A stretch of 64,000 bases of DNA, from assembly GCF_003112675.1 (NCBI RefSeq), contig NZ_BFAY01000011.1, positions 1,364,001-1,428,000 of the forward strand. Reading direction: 5' to 3'. The translations under genes were made by a program, and so were the position numbers. This document shows, in pieces, positions 18,772 through 27,564 of the stretch; positions within the stretch are counted from its first letter, which is position 1, and each line of letters begins with the position of its first letter. Under the pieces are notes generated by a model. That model was given only the letters and a program-made list of their open reading frames with translations. It made no database searches and was not told the DNA's origin. Origin of the DNA: Leptospira johnsonii (lineage in GTDB: Bacteria > Spirochaetota > Leptospiria > Leptospirales > Leptospiraceae).

Positions 18772-20712
18772 CTATACCACGGAAGACAGTTCTTCCATTT
18801 CGATTTGCAGTTTTTCCCAGGTTTCGGTCAAACGAGAGATCTCTTTTTTAGTCTCGTTGTAATTGTCTAGTTCCATTTGATAACTGCGCTTTTTATAAAA
18901 CTCCGGGTCTGCGAGAAGCTCTTCGGAGTTCGTTTTATTCTTTTCTAATAGAGCGATCTTGCCTTCGATTTGTTCTATTTCTTTTTGTAATTTTTTAACC
19001 CGATTTTTGTCAGCGTTCTTTTGGGATCTGCTCTTGTTTTCATTGCCCGCGTTTTCGAACGGAGCCTTGACGGTAAAACCGCCTTCCGCTTCCAATTCTT
19101 CCGGGGGGAATTTTAGATAATCCGAAAAGCTTGTATTCAGATCCTTTACTTTTCCGTTAGAAACGGAAACAGTCCTGGTGCATAAGTCCTTTAAAAAATC
19201 TGGATCGTGGGAAATGACTAAAACCGCTCCTGGATATTCTTGGAGTGCACGTTTTAAATTATCTCGAACTACTAAGTCTAAGTGGTTGGTAGGCTCGTCC
19301 AAAAATAAGGTGTTGGAGGAGAATCTTACCAAAAGAGCTAATCTCAATCTGCTCTGTTCTCCTCCCGATAGAAGTCCCACTTTTTTGAAAACCCTATCAT
19401 CGCTGAAAGAAAAATAACCCAATAGCTTTCTTGCTTCTACGTCTGGAAGATCCGGATACACGGAAAGCACAGTTTCTAAAAGATTTTTTTCAGGATCCAG
19501 ATGTTCATGGTGGTTCTGAGAAAAGTAGCCGATCTTTGTTTTAGGTCCGAAAGTGACTGAACCCTCGGTTAATTTATGAATTCCTAATATATTTCTTAAG
19601 AATGTGGATTTACCCGCACCGTTCGGTCCGATGATCGCGATCTTGTCCCCATTGGAAACGTGAAGCTCCGCGTTGGAAAAAATATTCTTACCTGTCTTTT
19701 CGTAAGCAAATGATGCGTTCTCGATCCTGAATGACAGATTTCCGCAAGGAGTATAATTGAACCTGTATTCTGTTTTGGAGTTCCAGAAGGAATCTTCAGG
19801 TTCTTCTACCTTATCCCTTTTTTCCAATCTTTTGATAACGCTTTGGACAGCTTTTGCTTTTGTAGCTTTGGAACGGAAACGTTCTATCCATTCGGTCCTT
19901 TTCTTTAAGTAAGCTTCCTCTTTTTTGAATTGAAGTCTCAACTTATCCAAAAGTTCGTTTTTATGTTCGAAGTAGTCTTCCAAAGTCCCTTTAAATTCTA
20001 GAACACCTGACGGATTTAATTCTGCGATTGTATCAGTAGTCGCATTCAAAAATTCAGGATCGTGGGTTACAAGAACGAAGGAACGATTCGTATCCGCTAA
20101 ATATTCCGCAAGCCAAGCCTTAGAAGCATGATCCAAATGGTTGGTAGGTTCATCCAAAAGAAGAAGGTTTCCCGGATTTAAAATTGCGATCGCGAGTCCA
20201 AGTCTGTGCTGGTAACCTGGAGAAAATTCTTTTACCTTCTTCTCCATTTGATCATTAGAAAAACCTAAACCACCAATGATCTTTTTTGCCTGAGCTTCTA
20301 ATTCATGAACACCGTAGGTAAATGCGTATTCTTCCAGTTGGCTTTGTTCTTCTAATAAGGCCTCGAACTCAGGAGATTCATGATCCGTGCGATCCATTCT
20401 TGCATGAATGTCCTCGGAACGTTTTATATATTCGTTATAATGCTTATGTTTAGAAAGTGCGGTGTCGATCACCCTTGCTTCGAAATTGAAATCGGGGATC
20501 TGTTGGAATAAAGAGATCTCGGTATGTTTGGAACGACTGACTATCCCTTCCTCTGGATTCAGATCTCCAACGGCCATTTTGAATAAAGTGGATTTGCCGG
20601 AACCGTTTGGTCCTACTAAGGCAATTTTAGAGCCGGGCTTGATATGCCAGGAGAAGTTTTCGAAAAGTGTGGAGCTACCGAACCGGTGCTTGATATCGAT
20701 GAATTGTAGCAT
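18772..20712 (-). CDS. ABC-F family ATPase
   Basis: This is a 646-aa soluble protein with two ABC ATPase domains and no membrane part, the ABC-F plan. First domain: Walker A 'GPNGSGKS' near residue 37, a divergent signature 'FSPGYQHRLGLA', Walker B 'LLLLDEPTNHLDH'. Second domain: Walker A 'GPNGAGKS' near 362, signature 'LSGGEQSRLRLA', 'TLFLDEPTNHLDL'. The interdomain linker ('KEEAYLKKRTEWIERFRSK') is the ribosome-contacting P-site motif region, and the last ~90 residues form a charged coiled coil as in Uup/EttA relatives. ABC-F proteins act on ribosomes; some protect from antibiotics. Which type this is cannot be told. Confidence 0.92.
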   Translation of the reverse strand: MLQFIDIKHRFGSSTLFENFSWHIKPGSKIALVGPNGSGKSTLFKMAVGDLNPEEGIVSRSKHTEISLFQQIPDFNFEARVIDTALSKHKHYNEYIKRSEDIHARMDRTDHESPEFEALLEEQSQLEEYAFTYGVHELEAQAKKIIGGLGFSNDQMEKKVKEFSPGYQHRLGLAIAILNPGNLLLLDEPTNHLDHASKAWLAEYLADTNRSFVLVTHDPEFLNATTDTIAELNPSGVLEFKGTLEDYFEHKNELLDKLRLQFKKEEAYLKKRTEWIERFRSKATKAKAVQSVIKRLEKRDKVEEPEDSFWNSKTEYRFNYTPCGNLSFRIENASFAYEKTGKNIFSNAELHVSNGDKIAIIGPNGAGKSTFLRNILGIHKLTEGSVTFGPKTKIGYFSQNHHEHLDPEKNLLETVLSVYPDLPDVEARKLLGYFSFSDDRVFKKVGLLSGGEQSRLRLALLVRFSSNTLFLDEPTNHLDLVVRDNLKRALQEYPGAVLVISHDPDFLKDLCTRTVSVSNGKVKDLNTSFSDYLKFPPEELEAEGGFTVKAPFENAGNENKSRSQKNADKNRVKKLQKEIEQIEGKIALLEKNKTNSEELLADPEFYKKRSYQMELDNYNETKKEISRLTETWEKLQIEMEELSSVV

Positions 20713-20782
20713 GGTCCAAGGAATTTCTGAGGAACCCCCCGCACGAGTCCGCGGAGGTTATTGAGGGTTTTTAAAGTAGTGC

Positions 20783-20947
20783 TTACTTCTTATTCGCGAG
20801 TTCTTCTTTTCTCGCTTTAAGATGTTGTACGTACTTGCTCGTTTCCCCGTTCATCTTCTCGACTGCGTCTTTTAAAGCTTGGTCAAGCTCCCCGGCGCTC
20901 ATCTTGTTGATTTTTTTGTTCTTCTTTTCGGCTGTCTCTTCAGACAT
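20783..20947 (-). CDS. small hypothetical protein, 54 aa
   Basis: This is a small, highly charged, helical protein (Lys and Glu rich). The start at 20947 is chosen over an upstream one because GGAAGG lies at ideal distance before this ATG. The sequence 'MSEETAEKKNKKINKM' leads into two predicted amphipathic helices ('GELDQALKDAVEKM', 'YVQHLKARKEELA'). I do not recognise a family. It ends 70 bases upstream of the ABC-F gene start on the same strand and could share its transcript. Confidence 0.65.
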   Translation of the reverse strand: MSEETAEKKNKKINKMSAGELDQALKDAVEKMNGETSKYVQHLKARKEELANKK

Positions 20948-21100
20948 AGGTACCTTCCGATGCGTTCGTATTGCCAAAATTTACGGAAATACCTCTTTCG
21001 ACAACCTATTTTGGCCCCAGAGCTTGTTTCCAATCAGGAGAGAAGATAAATTAGAATGGAAATATGTCCGGATTGGAGTTCTATAGGATGCATATTCGGC

Positions 21101-21547
21101 ATGTTATACAATTTATTTCAAACGAAAGAAGGTTTAGGGCCTTTATTCTTACGCTTGGGTCTCGCTATATGCATTTTCCCACATGGAGCTCAAAAGGCAT
21201 TGGGTTGGTTCGAAGGTGCCGGGTTTTATACGGCTATGGATTATTTTACAGAGACCTTGGGGGCTCCTTATGTTTTAGGAGTTCTGGTAATTGGTTTTGA
21301 ATTCATTGGGACCATCTGTTTGGTATTCGGATTTTTAACTAGATTCTGGGCCTTGGGACTTACAATCACTTTGACAGTCGCCGGTTTCACTCATAAAGAA
21401 TACGGCTTTTTTATGAATTGGTTTGGTGATAAAGGGGGAGAAGGTTTCGAATACCATATTCTTGCTGTATCAGCAGCACTTTCCCTTTTATTCAGAGGAG
21501 CAGGTTCTTTCTCTTTCGATAAAAAGTTAGGAGAATGGTCCGTATAA
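21101..21547 (+). CDS. DoxX-family membrane protein
   Basis: This is a four-helix DoxX/DoxD-type membrane protein. 'LFLRLGLAICIFPHGAQKALGWF' (split) is the typical first helix with the HGxQK(L) motif, followed by 'PYVLGVLVIGFEFIGTICLVFGFLTRFWALGL' over helices two and three, and a last helix near 'FEYHILAVSAALSLLF'. Members are inner-membrane proteins of ill-defined redox or thiosulfate-related role. I use the ATG at 21101 (148 aa); an ATG at 21056 would add 15 residues that do not look like the family. A strong terminator hairpin lies downstream. Confidence 0.85.
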   Translation: MLYNLFQTKEGLGPLFLRLGLAICIFPHGAQKALGWFEGAGFYTAMDYFTETLGAPYVLGVLVIGFEFIGTICLVFGFLTRFWALGLTITLTVAGFTHKEYGFFMNWFGDKGGEGFEYHILAVSAALSLLFRGAGSFSFDKKLGEWSV

Positions 21548-21602
21548 GAACCGATCCTTAAAGATCAAGGTCTTTGGAGTCTGCATGTAGACAAGCAGGC
21601 AT

Positions 21603-21629
21603 AAAAAAACCCGGGATCAAAATCCCGGG
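21603..21629 (-). terminator. rho-independent terminator after fecR-like gene
   Basis: A perfect GC-rich stem (CCCGGGAT at 21610-21617, ATCCCGGG at 21622-21629, loop of four) is followed on the minus strand by a run of seven T. It terminates the minus-strand FecR-like gene and may also act weakly for DoxX, where only CTTTAATTT follows. Confidence 0.85.
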
Positions 21630-21661
21630 CTTTAATTTAAGGAGTCACCTTTTAATTTTTC

Positions 21662-22717
21662 TTAATAGATGATCTTTTCAACCGAGTTCTCATCCAGGAT
21701 GTAAGATCCTTTTAGGGTTTGAACGATCAGTTTTCCTTTCTTTTGAGAAACCACCACACCTCTTATCTCACGGCCATCTTTCATTATGATATGTTCGATA
21801 CTCTTATCATAAAGTTCTTCCAGCTCTTGCTCGGTTTTAGCGGTCTTTAAGTTTTGAGTGCTTGCTAAAACTTCTTTATCCAGGCCGCTCAAGTTTTTGC
21901 GCATGTCGCCGTATTCAGGAGTTTCTTGTTTAGCACGTTTTGAGTCTTCGATCACGAGGACTTTTTCGTCTGTGACTATGATCAATCCGCCGGTGATTAA
22001 AGCTCTTTCGGTCTTATCATGGATCAAAGGAGTCACTTCGACTGCACCTTCGACTACGAAGACGGAAGATTCTTTATCCGAAGCGTTCACTTCGAAAGAA
22101 GTTCCTCGAACCGCCGCCACCACAGTAGGAGTATCTACGAAGTAGTTTGCGTTTTTCTTTTCCTTCTCGACTAGGTTCAGGATCTTACCTGACATTAGGG
22201 AAATCCTGATTTGAGAAGCGTCCGTTTGTCTTAAACTTTTGAGAACTAACTCGGAGTTTTCTTTTAAACGGATCACACTGGAATCGGTCAGACCGATATC
22301 GATCGATCCACCTTTGCCTGTTACGATCTTATCGCCTTCGCTAAGTATATCACCTAAATGTAATGCGACCGGAGCTTCTTTTACATTCTTCGCGTCGCCT
22401 TTAACGAATACGACTGCCGCTTTAAGCAGTGTACCTTCGGCTACAGGTGCGGCTTCTTTTTTGAAAATAGTGAAATAAGTTCCGGCTCCAATCCCTACGA
22501 ATAAGATTGCTGCCGCAGCTAAGAACCATACTTTATTTTTGGAGCCGCTCAGTTGAACTACATTGTCCTTAGTAGGAGATTGCATAATATTTGCCTCCAC
22601 AGAGAAGCGAGGAGACATGCCGATCCATTTTGGATCGAAGTCCGGCGCCTTAGAATTCGGTAGAGACTTTTTGAGGAGCTCTGCGAATGTTTGGAATTCA
22701 GGGTTCATTCTTTCCAT
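21662..22717 (-). CDS. FecR-domain membrane protein (putative anti-sigma/sensor)
   Basis: This is a 351-aa protein with a cytoplasmic N-terminus of about 60 residues, one membrane helix ('VWFLAAAAILFVGIGAGTYF', about 63-82) and an exported FecR domain. The domain contains 'LHLGDILSEGDKIVTGKGGS' and 'VRGTSFEV', typical of FecR. The C-terminus has a separate small beta motif ('MKDGREIRGVVVSQKKG', ending 'SVEKIIY') that resembles one in the divergently coded 266-aa protein. It lies 160 bases downstream of an ECF sigma factor on the same strand, the usual sigma/FecR pairing. No TonB receptor is adjacent, so iron signalling is not supported. Confidence 0.85.
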   Translation of the reverse strand: MERMNPEFQTFAELLKKSLPNSKAPDFDPKWIGMSPRFSVEANIMQSPTKDNVVQLSGSKNKVWFLAAAAILFVGIGAGTYFTIFKKEAAPVAEGTLLKAAVVFVKGDAKNVKEAPVALHLGDILSEGDKIVTGKGGSIDIGLTDSSVIRLKENSELVLKSLRQTDASQIRISLMSGKILNLVEKEKKNANYFVDTPTVVAAVRGTSFEVNASDKESSVFVVEGAVEVTPLIHDKTERALITGGLIIVTDEKVLVIEDSKRAKQETPEYGDMRKNLSGLDKEVLASTQNLKTAKTEQELEELYDKSIEHIIMKDGREIRGVVVSQKKGKLIVQTLKGSYILDENSVEKIIY

Positions 22718-22877
22718 CCTCTTTACCGTTTCCTTTAGTTCCGGGCCGCTTCACATTGTCCTGCCCGCTCAGTTGGATCAACAAACTGAAGGCTGGTACC
22801 TTGCTCATTTTTTTGAGTGAGGATGGCTTTTTTGACGAAATGAATCGATTGTTCGAAATACATAATTAGCGAAAATC

Positions 22878-23432
22878 CTAGGATTTTAGAAAAGAAGAAG
22901 GTTGGATGCCTCTCTTCTTCCCCTCTTGTAAAAGCTGCTTTTCGGCTCTTTCCAGCAGTCGGGAAACCCCAGATACGGATAAGTCCAGTACGGAGGCTAT
23001 CTCTTCTAATTTGCAACCTTGGGAATAACGCAGCTCTATAGCTGTCTTTTGTTCTTCCGGTAAGGTGCTCAATAATTCGCTTACGATCTTTCCGAGATTT
23101 TGGGCTTCCATCTCGTCCAGGACCTGGCTTTCAGGTCCTTGGCCTTTGGAGCTAAATAAAGAAGAAGTTTCCTCCCCAACGAGAGCAACGTTCTTTTGAT
23201 AATAGGACTTTCCGTGGTTGATCATTAGGTTCCTGGAGATCCTGAATAAGATCATTCTGGAAACCTGCTCATCCGGTATTTCCTTGCCGGAATAATGTTT
23301 AAAGAAGTTCAAAAAAGTGTCTTGTAATAGGTCCAAGGCTGTGGATTCATCTTGGACAGAACGCCGAATGAATGAAAACAAGTGATCCTTATTTTTATTG
23401 TATAGTTTTTCGAAAAATAAGGTTTCAGACAC
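22878..23432 (-). CDS. ECF-type RNA polymerase sigma factor
   Basis: This 184-aa sigma-70 family protein has only regions 2 and 4. Region 2 includes 'ALDLLQDTFLNFFKHY' and 'RMILFRISRNLMINHGKSYY'. Region 4 includes 'LPEEQKTAIELRYSQGCKLEEIASVLDLSVSGVSRLLERAEKQL' (split in the family as the -35-binding HTH). It pairs with the FecR-domain protein downstream, which probably controls it. The 139-base gap to the divergent 266-aa gene carries a perfect 14-bp palindrome. Confidence 0.9.
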   Translation of the reverse strand: MSETLFFEKLYNKNKDHLFSFIRRSVQDESTALDLLQDTFLNFFKHYSGKEIPDEQVSRMILFRISRNLMINHGKSYYQKNVALVGEETSSLFSSKGQGPESQVLDEMEAQNLGKIVSELLSTLPEEQKTAIELRYSQGCKLEEIASVLDLSVSGVSRLLERAEKQLLQEGKKRGIQPSSFLKS

Positions 23433-23501
23433 GGTAGAATAGAAATTTTTTTCTATTGGTCTTTTTTCAAGTAAATTCGGATTTTTCTTGTAGAAAGCAA
23501 T

Positions 23502-23515
23502 CCGTTTTAAAACGG
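23502..23515. promoter_or_regulatory. 14-bp perfect palindrome in divergent promoter region
   Basis: CCGTTTTAAAACGG lies between the sigma factor gene (start 23432, minus) and the 266-aa gene (start 23572, plus). The position suits an operator or a shared regulatory site. No binding protein can be named. Confidence 0.4.
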
Positions 23516-23571
23516 TTATAGCCAGACAATTTTAGTGTCTGTAGTCCTAAACCAAAGGGATTTAAGATAAC

Positions 23572-24372
23572 ATGCCTTATCGTTGGCTTTTTGCAATTTG
23601 TTTACTAACTGTTACCCCTTCCCTTTTTGGATCTAGCCTAACCTTAAAAAGCGGAAAGGTACTGCAAGGGAAAGTGGTAAATCAAACCCGTACGGATGTT
23701 CAGATCGAAGTGGATGGAAAGGTCCTAACCATTCCAAAAACCGAGATTGCTGAGTTAAACTTAAAAGATACCCCTAAGCCGGAAGTGAAAAAGGATCCTA
23801 TTAAGCCGAAAGAGGAACCTAAAAAAACCGAGGAGGAACTGGTCCAGAGATGGTACCAAAAACCTCGCTGGGATTATTCGCTCAGATCGGCAGTTGTTCC
23901 AGGTTGGGGGATTTGGAAGGCAGACAAAAAATACAGGGCTTCTGCGGCCTTTGTAGCAGTTTTAGGGGCAGCTTATCTGGCGGTTAAGGCCCAAAACGAT
24001 TTTGGTGCTGCCAAGGGTGCGTACGAGGAAAACGCAAGAAATTATTTCATATTTGCATTGAATGATCCTGTCCTCTCCCTGCCTGCAAATACTACCCAAC
24101 GTTTGCTCGGAGCTTTCTTGGTAAATAAGGGCTCATTCAATTATTACCAAAACCTCGCAGAGGAATCCAATAATTACCAATATTTGTTCGGGATTGCATA
24201 CGGATTGCAGCTCTTTTACTCTTATTATTTAGGAGTAAAAGCAGAACAAGGGATTGCTGAAGGACCCAGCTCCGGTTTTAGATTCAGCTTTGCTCCTTCT
24301 TACCAGCCGATGACTGTTGGAGGTAACGGCTTAGGTTGGAATGGGGAACTCAAATACGAGATTAGATATTAA
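23572..24372 (+). CDS. exported hypothetical protein (DUF5683-like), 266 aa
   Basis: A signal peptide covers residues 1-20 ('WLFAICLLTVTPSLFGSS'). A small beta domain follows ('LKSGKVLQGKVVNQTRTDV', then 'ITEIAEL'-like 'TEIAELNL'), then a Lys/Pro/Glu-rich linker (about 67-90). From about residue 100, 'SLRSAVVPGWGIWKADKKYR' and hydrophobic stretches recall DUF5683-type membrane-associated domains. The early beta motif resembles the C-terminus of the FecR-like protein transcribed the other way. It probably sits in the cell envelope; the function is unknown. It is divergent from the ECF sigma gene and could be one of its targets (inference). Confidence 0.72.
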   Translation: MPYRWLFAICLLTVTPSLFGSSLTLKSGKVLQGKVVNQTRTDVQIEVDGKVLTIPKTEIAELNLKDTPKPEVKKDPIKPKEEPKKTEEELVQRWYQKPRWDYSLRSAVVPGWGIWKADKKYRASAAFVAVLGAAYLAVKAQNDFGAAKGAYEENARNYFIFALNDPVLSLPANTTQRLLGAFLVNKGSFNYYQNLAEESNNYQYLFGIAYGLQLFYSYYLGVKAEQGIAEGPSSGFRFSFAPSYQPMTVGGNGLGWNGELKYEIRY

Positions 24373-24429
24373 GGATCCGAAAAAAGTTATTTAGTTTAAA
24401 GAAACTAGGTTTTTCAAAATGAAAAACTT

Positions 24430-24460
24430 GGGCCACTATGAAGTGATCCGAGTTTTTTTT
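24430..24460 (+). terminator. probable terminator after 266-aa gene
   Basis: GGGCCAC and GTGATCC form an imperfect 7-bp stem (one mismatch, one wobble) around TATGAA, followed three bases later by TTTTTTTT. A second AT-rich hairpin (GGTTTTTCA/TGAAAAACT) lies just upstream. Confidence 0.45.
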
Positions 24461-24478
24461 GTTTTGAATTGTTCTTAT

Positions 24479-26125
24479 TTATTGAATTACTGTTACAGGG
24501 AACTCTATTCCGCTTGCGTCAGTCGGATAAATAGTAGAAGTCCCATTGATTCCTCCGATAAAATCGGGATCAAATAAGTAAATCGCGTCGCTAGATTCGT
24601 TTCCTGCGCTGATAAAGCATGCAGTTGTTCTACAGGTAACGGAAGATCCTAAAGTTTGGCTAGGGCTAGGACTGCCGCCTCCACCACCTAGCTCAGAGTC
24701 GGAATAATCCGTTCGAGTTCCTCCAGCGCCAGAAGTGATGGTGATCGGAAGATCGGATACTTCATTATAATTGCCTCCAACGTCCGCGCAGGAAGAGTCG
24801 TAAGAAACCAAAAGATTTGTAATACTTGCTATCGCTACTGATGGAATCATATCTTGATCTCCACCGCCTTCTGGGCCGCATCCGTATGGATTTGTTTCCG
24901 TTACCAAATTAGTGGGGGTGGTTTGGAAGTTTTTAGCACTTTTCAAACTCGCTGAAGTGATCGTGCTGGAACCGTCCGTGTTTGTCTGGCTAAAGAATAG
25001 CCAAGTATTCGAACCTTGCATGAGCAAAGAAGGATAATCTAAAACAAGGGAATCTGTACCGTTTGTTGCAGTATAAGTTTTTACGGAAGTAGCTGATCCC
25101 GTCGAAAAACTAAAGGCGGTCAATGAATTCGCATTTAGACTTGTTCTTTGACGGAATGCTGTAGTATAACTGGCGCCGTTCCAAATAACATCCGCGTTAA
25201 AATAATTCGTACTCGTGGAAGAGGCGATTGTAGTCGCAGTTCCGACAAGAGCTCCCGTAGAAGCATTAATCCTTTGGTATTTTGCAGCCCTAGTAGAAGC
25301 AGCTTCCGTCCAAACCACTGCGAATTCTCCGCTTGGATTATAGGCAGCGGAAATCTTTCCGATCGTCACACCTGCTCCGGTATAAATTGTGAATGCTGCC
25401 GCGATTGACGTAAGAGTTATATCATAAAGCTGCCCTTTGATAGTCGTATCGGCCGACTTCCAAACAAGTAAATAGTTAGTTCCGTTCCATACCAATTCAG
25501 GATCTACAGAGCCTGGTGCTCCACCGACAGTAACTGCAAAGTTTTTAGTTACCACATAAGGAGAAGCGGAATGATTTACTCCGAATAATCTTAAAACGGG
25601 AGTTCCACTATTGGTTTTCCAGCCTGCTGCGATCGCTAATTGTCTTTCGCAGACTATCGTAGCGGTTCCGGTAGTTCCAGCCGTGCCGCTTGCATTTGTG
25701 CTGATGCTACAAGACTGTCCTTGGGTATAGGAACCTAATGAGATCGAATAAGAATCCCCGCTTGTAAGTTCTGTGGAGAAAGAATAGGAACCGTCAGCAG
25801 TCAATGTTAAAGTTTGGGTCGTGCTATCAGTAGAATCCGATAGGGTAAGATTTAGATCGTTAGAGGTAACATTTACATAGCCGCTGAGAGAAATGTTTAC
25901 CGCAGAAGTAGCTGCAGGAGTGGTCCCGCCGGCATCTCCAAAATTGCCGAATATACCAAAGTTACCGTCTGAGAGTAGAGCACCAATTGCAGAAGAACTG
26001 GCGTCGATACTGATTGCCTTTGCATCGTTACAACCTTGCAACAATAGAAATGAGAGTAAAAAACATCCGTGAATGAATAGGTAAAAACCTTTTAGGGCCT
26101 TGTTTGAATTCAGGAATCTTTTCAT
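24479..26125 (-). CDS. surface lipoprotein with repeated Thr/Ser-rich beta regions, 548 aa
   Basis: This is a probable lipoprotein: a basic N-terminus, a hydrophobic core and 'FLLLQGC' with the lipid cysteine at about residue 32. The mature N-terminus 'CNDAKAISIDASSSAIGALL' matches the pattern shared with the three DUF1554 lipoproteins downstream. Residues 80-170 look like a carboxypeptidase-regulatory or Ig-like domain. Later segments resemble beta-propeller blades ('ELVWNGTNYLLVWKS', 'DVIWNGASYTTAF'). The ATG at 26125 is chosen because GGAGAG lies just upstream; an earlier in-frame start would add residues before the signal peptide. Probably exposed on the outer membrane; the role is unknown. 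Confidence 0.8.
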   Translation of the reverse strand: MKRFLNSNKALKGFYLFIHGCFLLSFLLLQGCNDAKAISIDASSSAIGALLSDGNFGIFGNFGDAGGTTPAATSAVNISLSGYVNVTSNDLNLTLSDSTDSTTQTLTLTADGSYSFSTELTSGDSYSISLGSYTQGQSCSISTNASGTAGTTGTATIVCERQLAIAAGWKTNSGTPVLRLFGVNHSASPYVVTKNFAVTVGGAPGSVDPELVWNGTNYLLVWKSADTTIKGQLYDITLTSIAAAFTIYTGAGVTIGKISAAYNPSGEFAVVWTEAASTRAAKYQRINASTGALVGTATTIASSTSTNYFNADVIWNGASYTTAFRQRTSLNANSLTAFSFSTGSATSVKTYTATNGTDSLVLDYPSLLMQGSNTWLFFSQTNTDGSSTITSASLKSAKNFQTTPTNLVTETNPYGCGPEGGGDQDMIPSVAIASITNLLVSYDSSCADVGGNYNEVSDLPITITSGAGGTRTDYSDSELGGGGGSPSPSQTLGSSVTCRTTACFISAGNESSDAIYLFDPDFIGGINGTSTIYPTDASGIEFPVTVIQ

Positions 26126-26349
26126 TTTAGCTCTCCACTGCGAAGATGGGAAATTCGGGTAGGTTTCCCCATAACAAGGGCAACAATCCATTCTTAGGTC
26201 TTTGATCCCTTTTTTTCAGGGGAATAATTTTTTTACTAAAATATATGAGGATATACTATAAATCGCAGGTTTGTTCGAAAATAGAAGGTCCCTTATAGAG
26301 AGACTTTTATTGATTCTGCCAGATTGGCTTTATTCGTTTAATTGAAAGA

Positions 26350-27447
26350 TTATTGCCCTACACAAAGGAAATATCTAAACTTATTACATACGTTGTAATC
26401 AGGCAATCCAAGAGCTGTCTGTTTCGAGATCAGATTGGAATCCGTAGCTCCCAAGTTCCCCACGATACCCGAAATAGATACCGAATTGGTAGACCAGGAA
26501 ACCAGGCCACCTGCTTGGTTTGTTCCTGCACATTCGCTTAGGATCTTCGAAGTGGCATCCGACCATGTATTCAATAAGCCTGTCCAAATCAGGCCACTAC
26601 CAAGTGCCTGAGAAAGTTCCGGATTAAAGTTATAAATCCTACCCGAATCGGTTGTGAACATCCTCTTGTTCTGAGTTCCGAAATAATAATTCGTATTAGC
26701 AGCAAAAGGCCAATCGTTATACTGAATGCCTCTAGTTTTAGAGCCGTTATTCGGACCGGTCACACTCAATAGAGCTTTATAAGTCATAGAACTCGGAAAA
26801 TTTCCGGGTTTATTGGAAGAAGAATTACAAGCAGCATCTGCAAAACCTCTGGCATCATCATCTAACTTACTGTCCACAGCGAAATTCCCTTGCCAGTCTT
26901 TTCCATCGTTAGTTGCCACGAATGCACACTTATCCAAATCCTTAGTATCAAATGAGATCGATTGCGGAACGTTACTAACCGAATCAATTGCTATGATGGA
27001 ATACTTTTGCTCCACACAATCCGGATCATCCAAATAAAGAGAGATCACTGCCTGATAAGCTTGTAGAGAAGGATTAAAAGTATAAGTATTATCGTTACTT
27101 CCTGCAATACTTCTGATCTCAATGGCACTAGGATTATTTGTGCTAAAGATGAATGTGATTGTTTCTCCTGTATCTGGACTTAAAGGAGTGACTAATTCTA
27201 ATACTACTGTATTGGAAGAAGTCGAACGTTCCGGTACTGTATTCGGAGCAGCAGCTCCCGGAGAATCAACTAGTTGTAATGGGACAGCAGGAGTTCCTAC
27301 ACCGACTAACAATGTAGGATCGATCATGATTGCTCCGGTAATCGGACTCTTACTACTATCGAAGTCGATACTATCCGCCTTATTACAATGAGTCGAGGTG
27401 AATGATAAGACCAGAAAAAGAAAGGGCAGAGAATGAGCGTAACGCAT
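26350..27447 (-). CDS. DUF1554-domain lipoprotein, 365 aa
   Basis: The signal peptide ends at Cys21 ('FTSTHC', a loose spirochaetal lipobox). The mature N-terminus is 'CNKADSIDFDSSKSPITGA'. Residues 60-165 form an Ig-like or Calx-beta-like region. From about 173, 'CAFVATNDGKDWQGNF', 'GFADAACNSSSNKPGNFP', 'YKALLSVTG', 'IWTGLLNTW' and the terminal 'FRYFLCVGQ' define DUF1554, the C-terminal fold also found in the Len endostatin-like proteins of pathogenic leptospires, some of which bind host factors. It is the first of three paralogues in tandem on the minus strand. Whether this copy binds anything is not known. Confidence 0.85.
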   Translation of the reverse strand: MRYAHSLPFLFLVLSFTSTHCNKADSIDFDSSKSPITGAIMIDPTLLVGVGTPAVPLQLVDSPGAAAPNTVPERSTSSNTVVLELVTPLSPDTGETITFIFSTNNPSAIEIRSIAGSNDNTYTFNPSLQAYQAVISLYLDDPDCVEQKYSIIAIDSVSNVPQSISFDTKDLDKCAFVATNDGKDWQGNFAVDSKLDDDARGFADAACNSSSNKPGNFPSSMTYKALLSVTGPNNGSKTRGIQYNDWPFAANTNYYFGTQNKRMFTTDSGRIYNFNPELSQALGSGLIWTGLLNTWSDATSKILSECAGTNQAGGLVSWSTNSVSISGIVGNLGATDSNLISKQTALGLPDYNVCNKFRYFLCVGQ

Positions 27448-27564
27448 ATCGAGCCTCGTCTAAAAGACAAGGCTCAAATACTATCCTATAAGAAAGGATC
27501 TTGATAAACTTTTTTCTAAAGAACGTAAAAAGTTTAGGTCAAACGAATTGCTACAGACGTAACA

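Noticed and set aside
21662..23432. Iron-citrate-type FecI/FecR system
   Set aside because: No TonB-dependent receptor gene is adjacent and the FecR-like C-terminus is atypical, so only a generic sigma/FecR pairing is supported.
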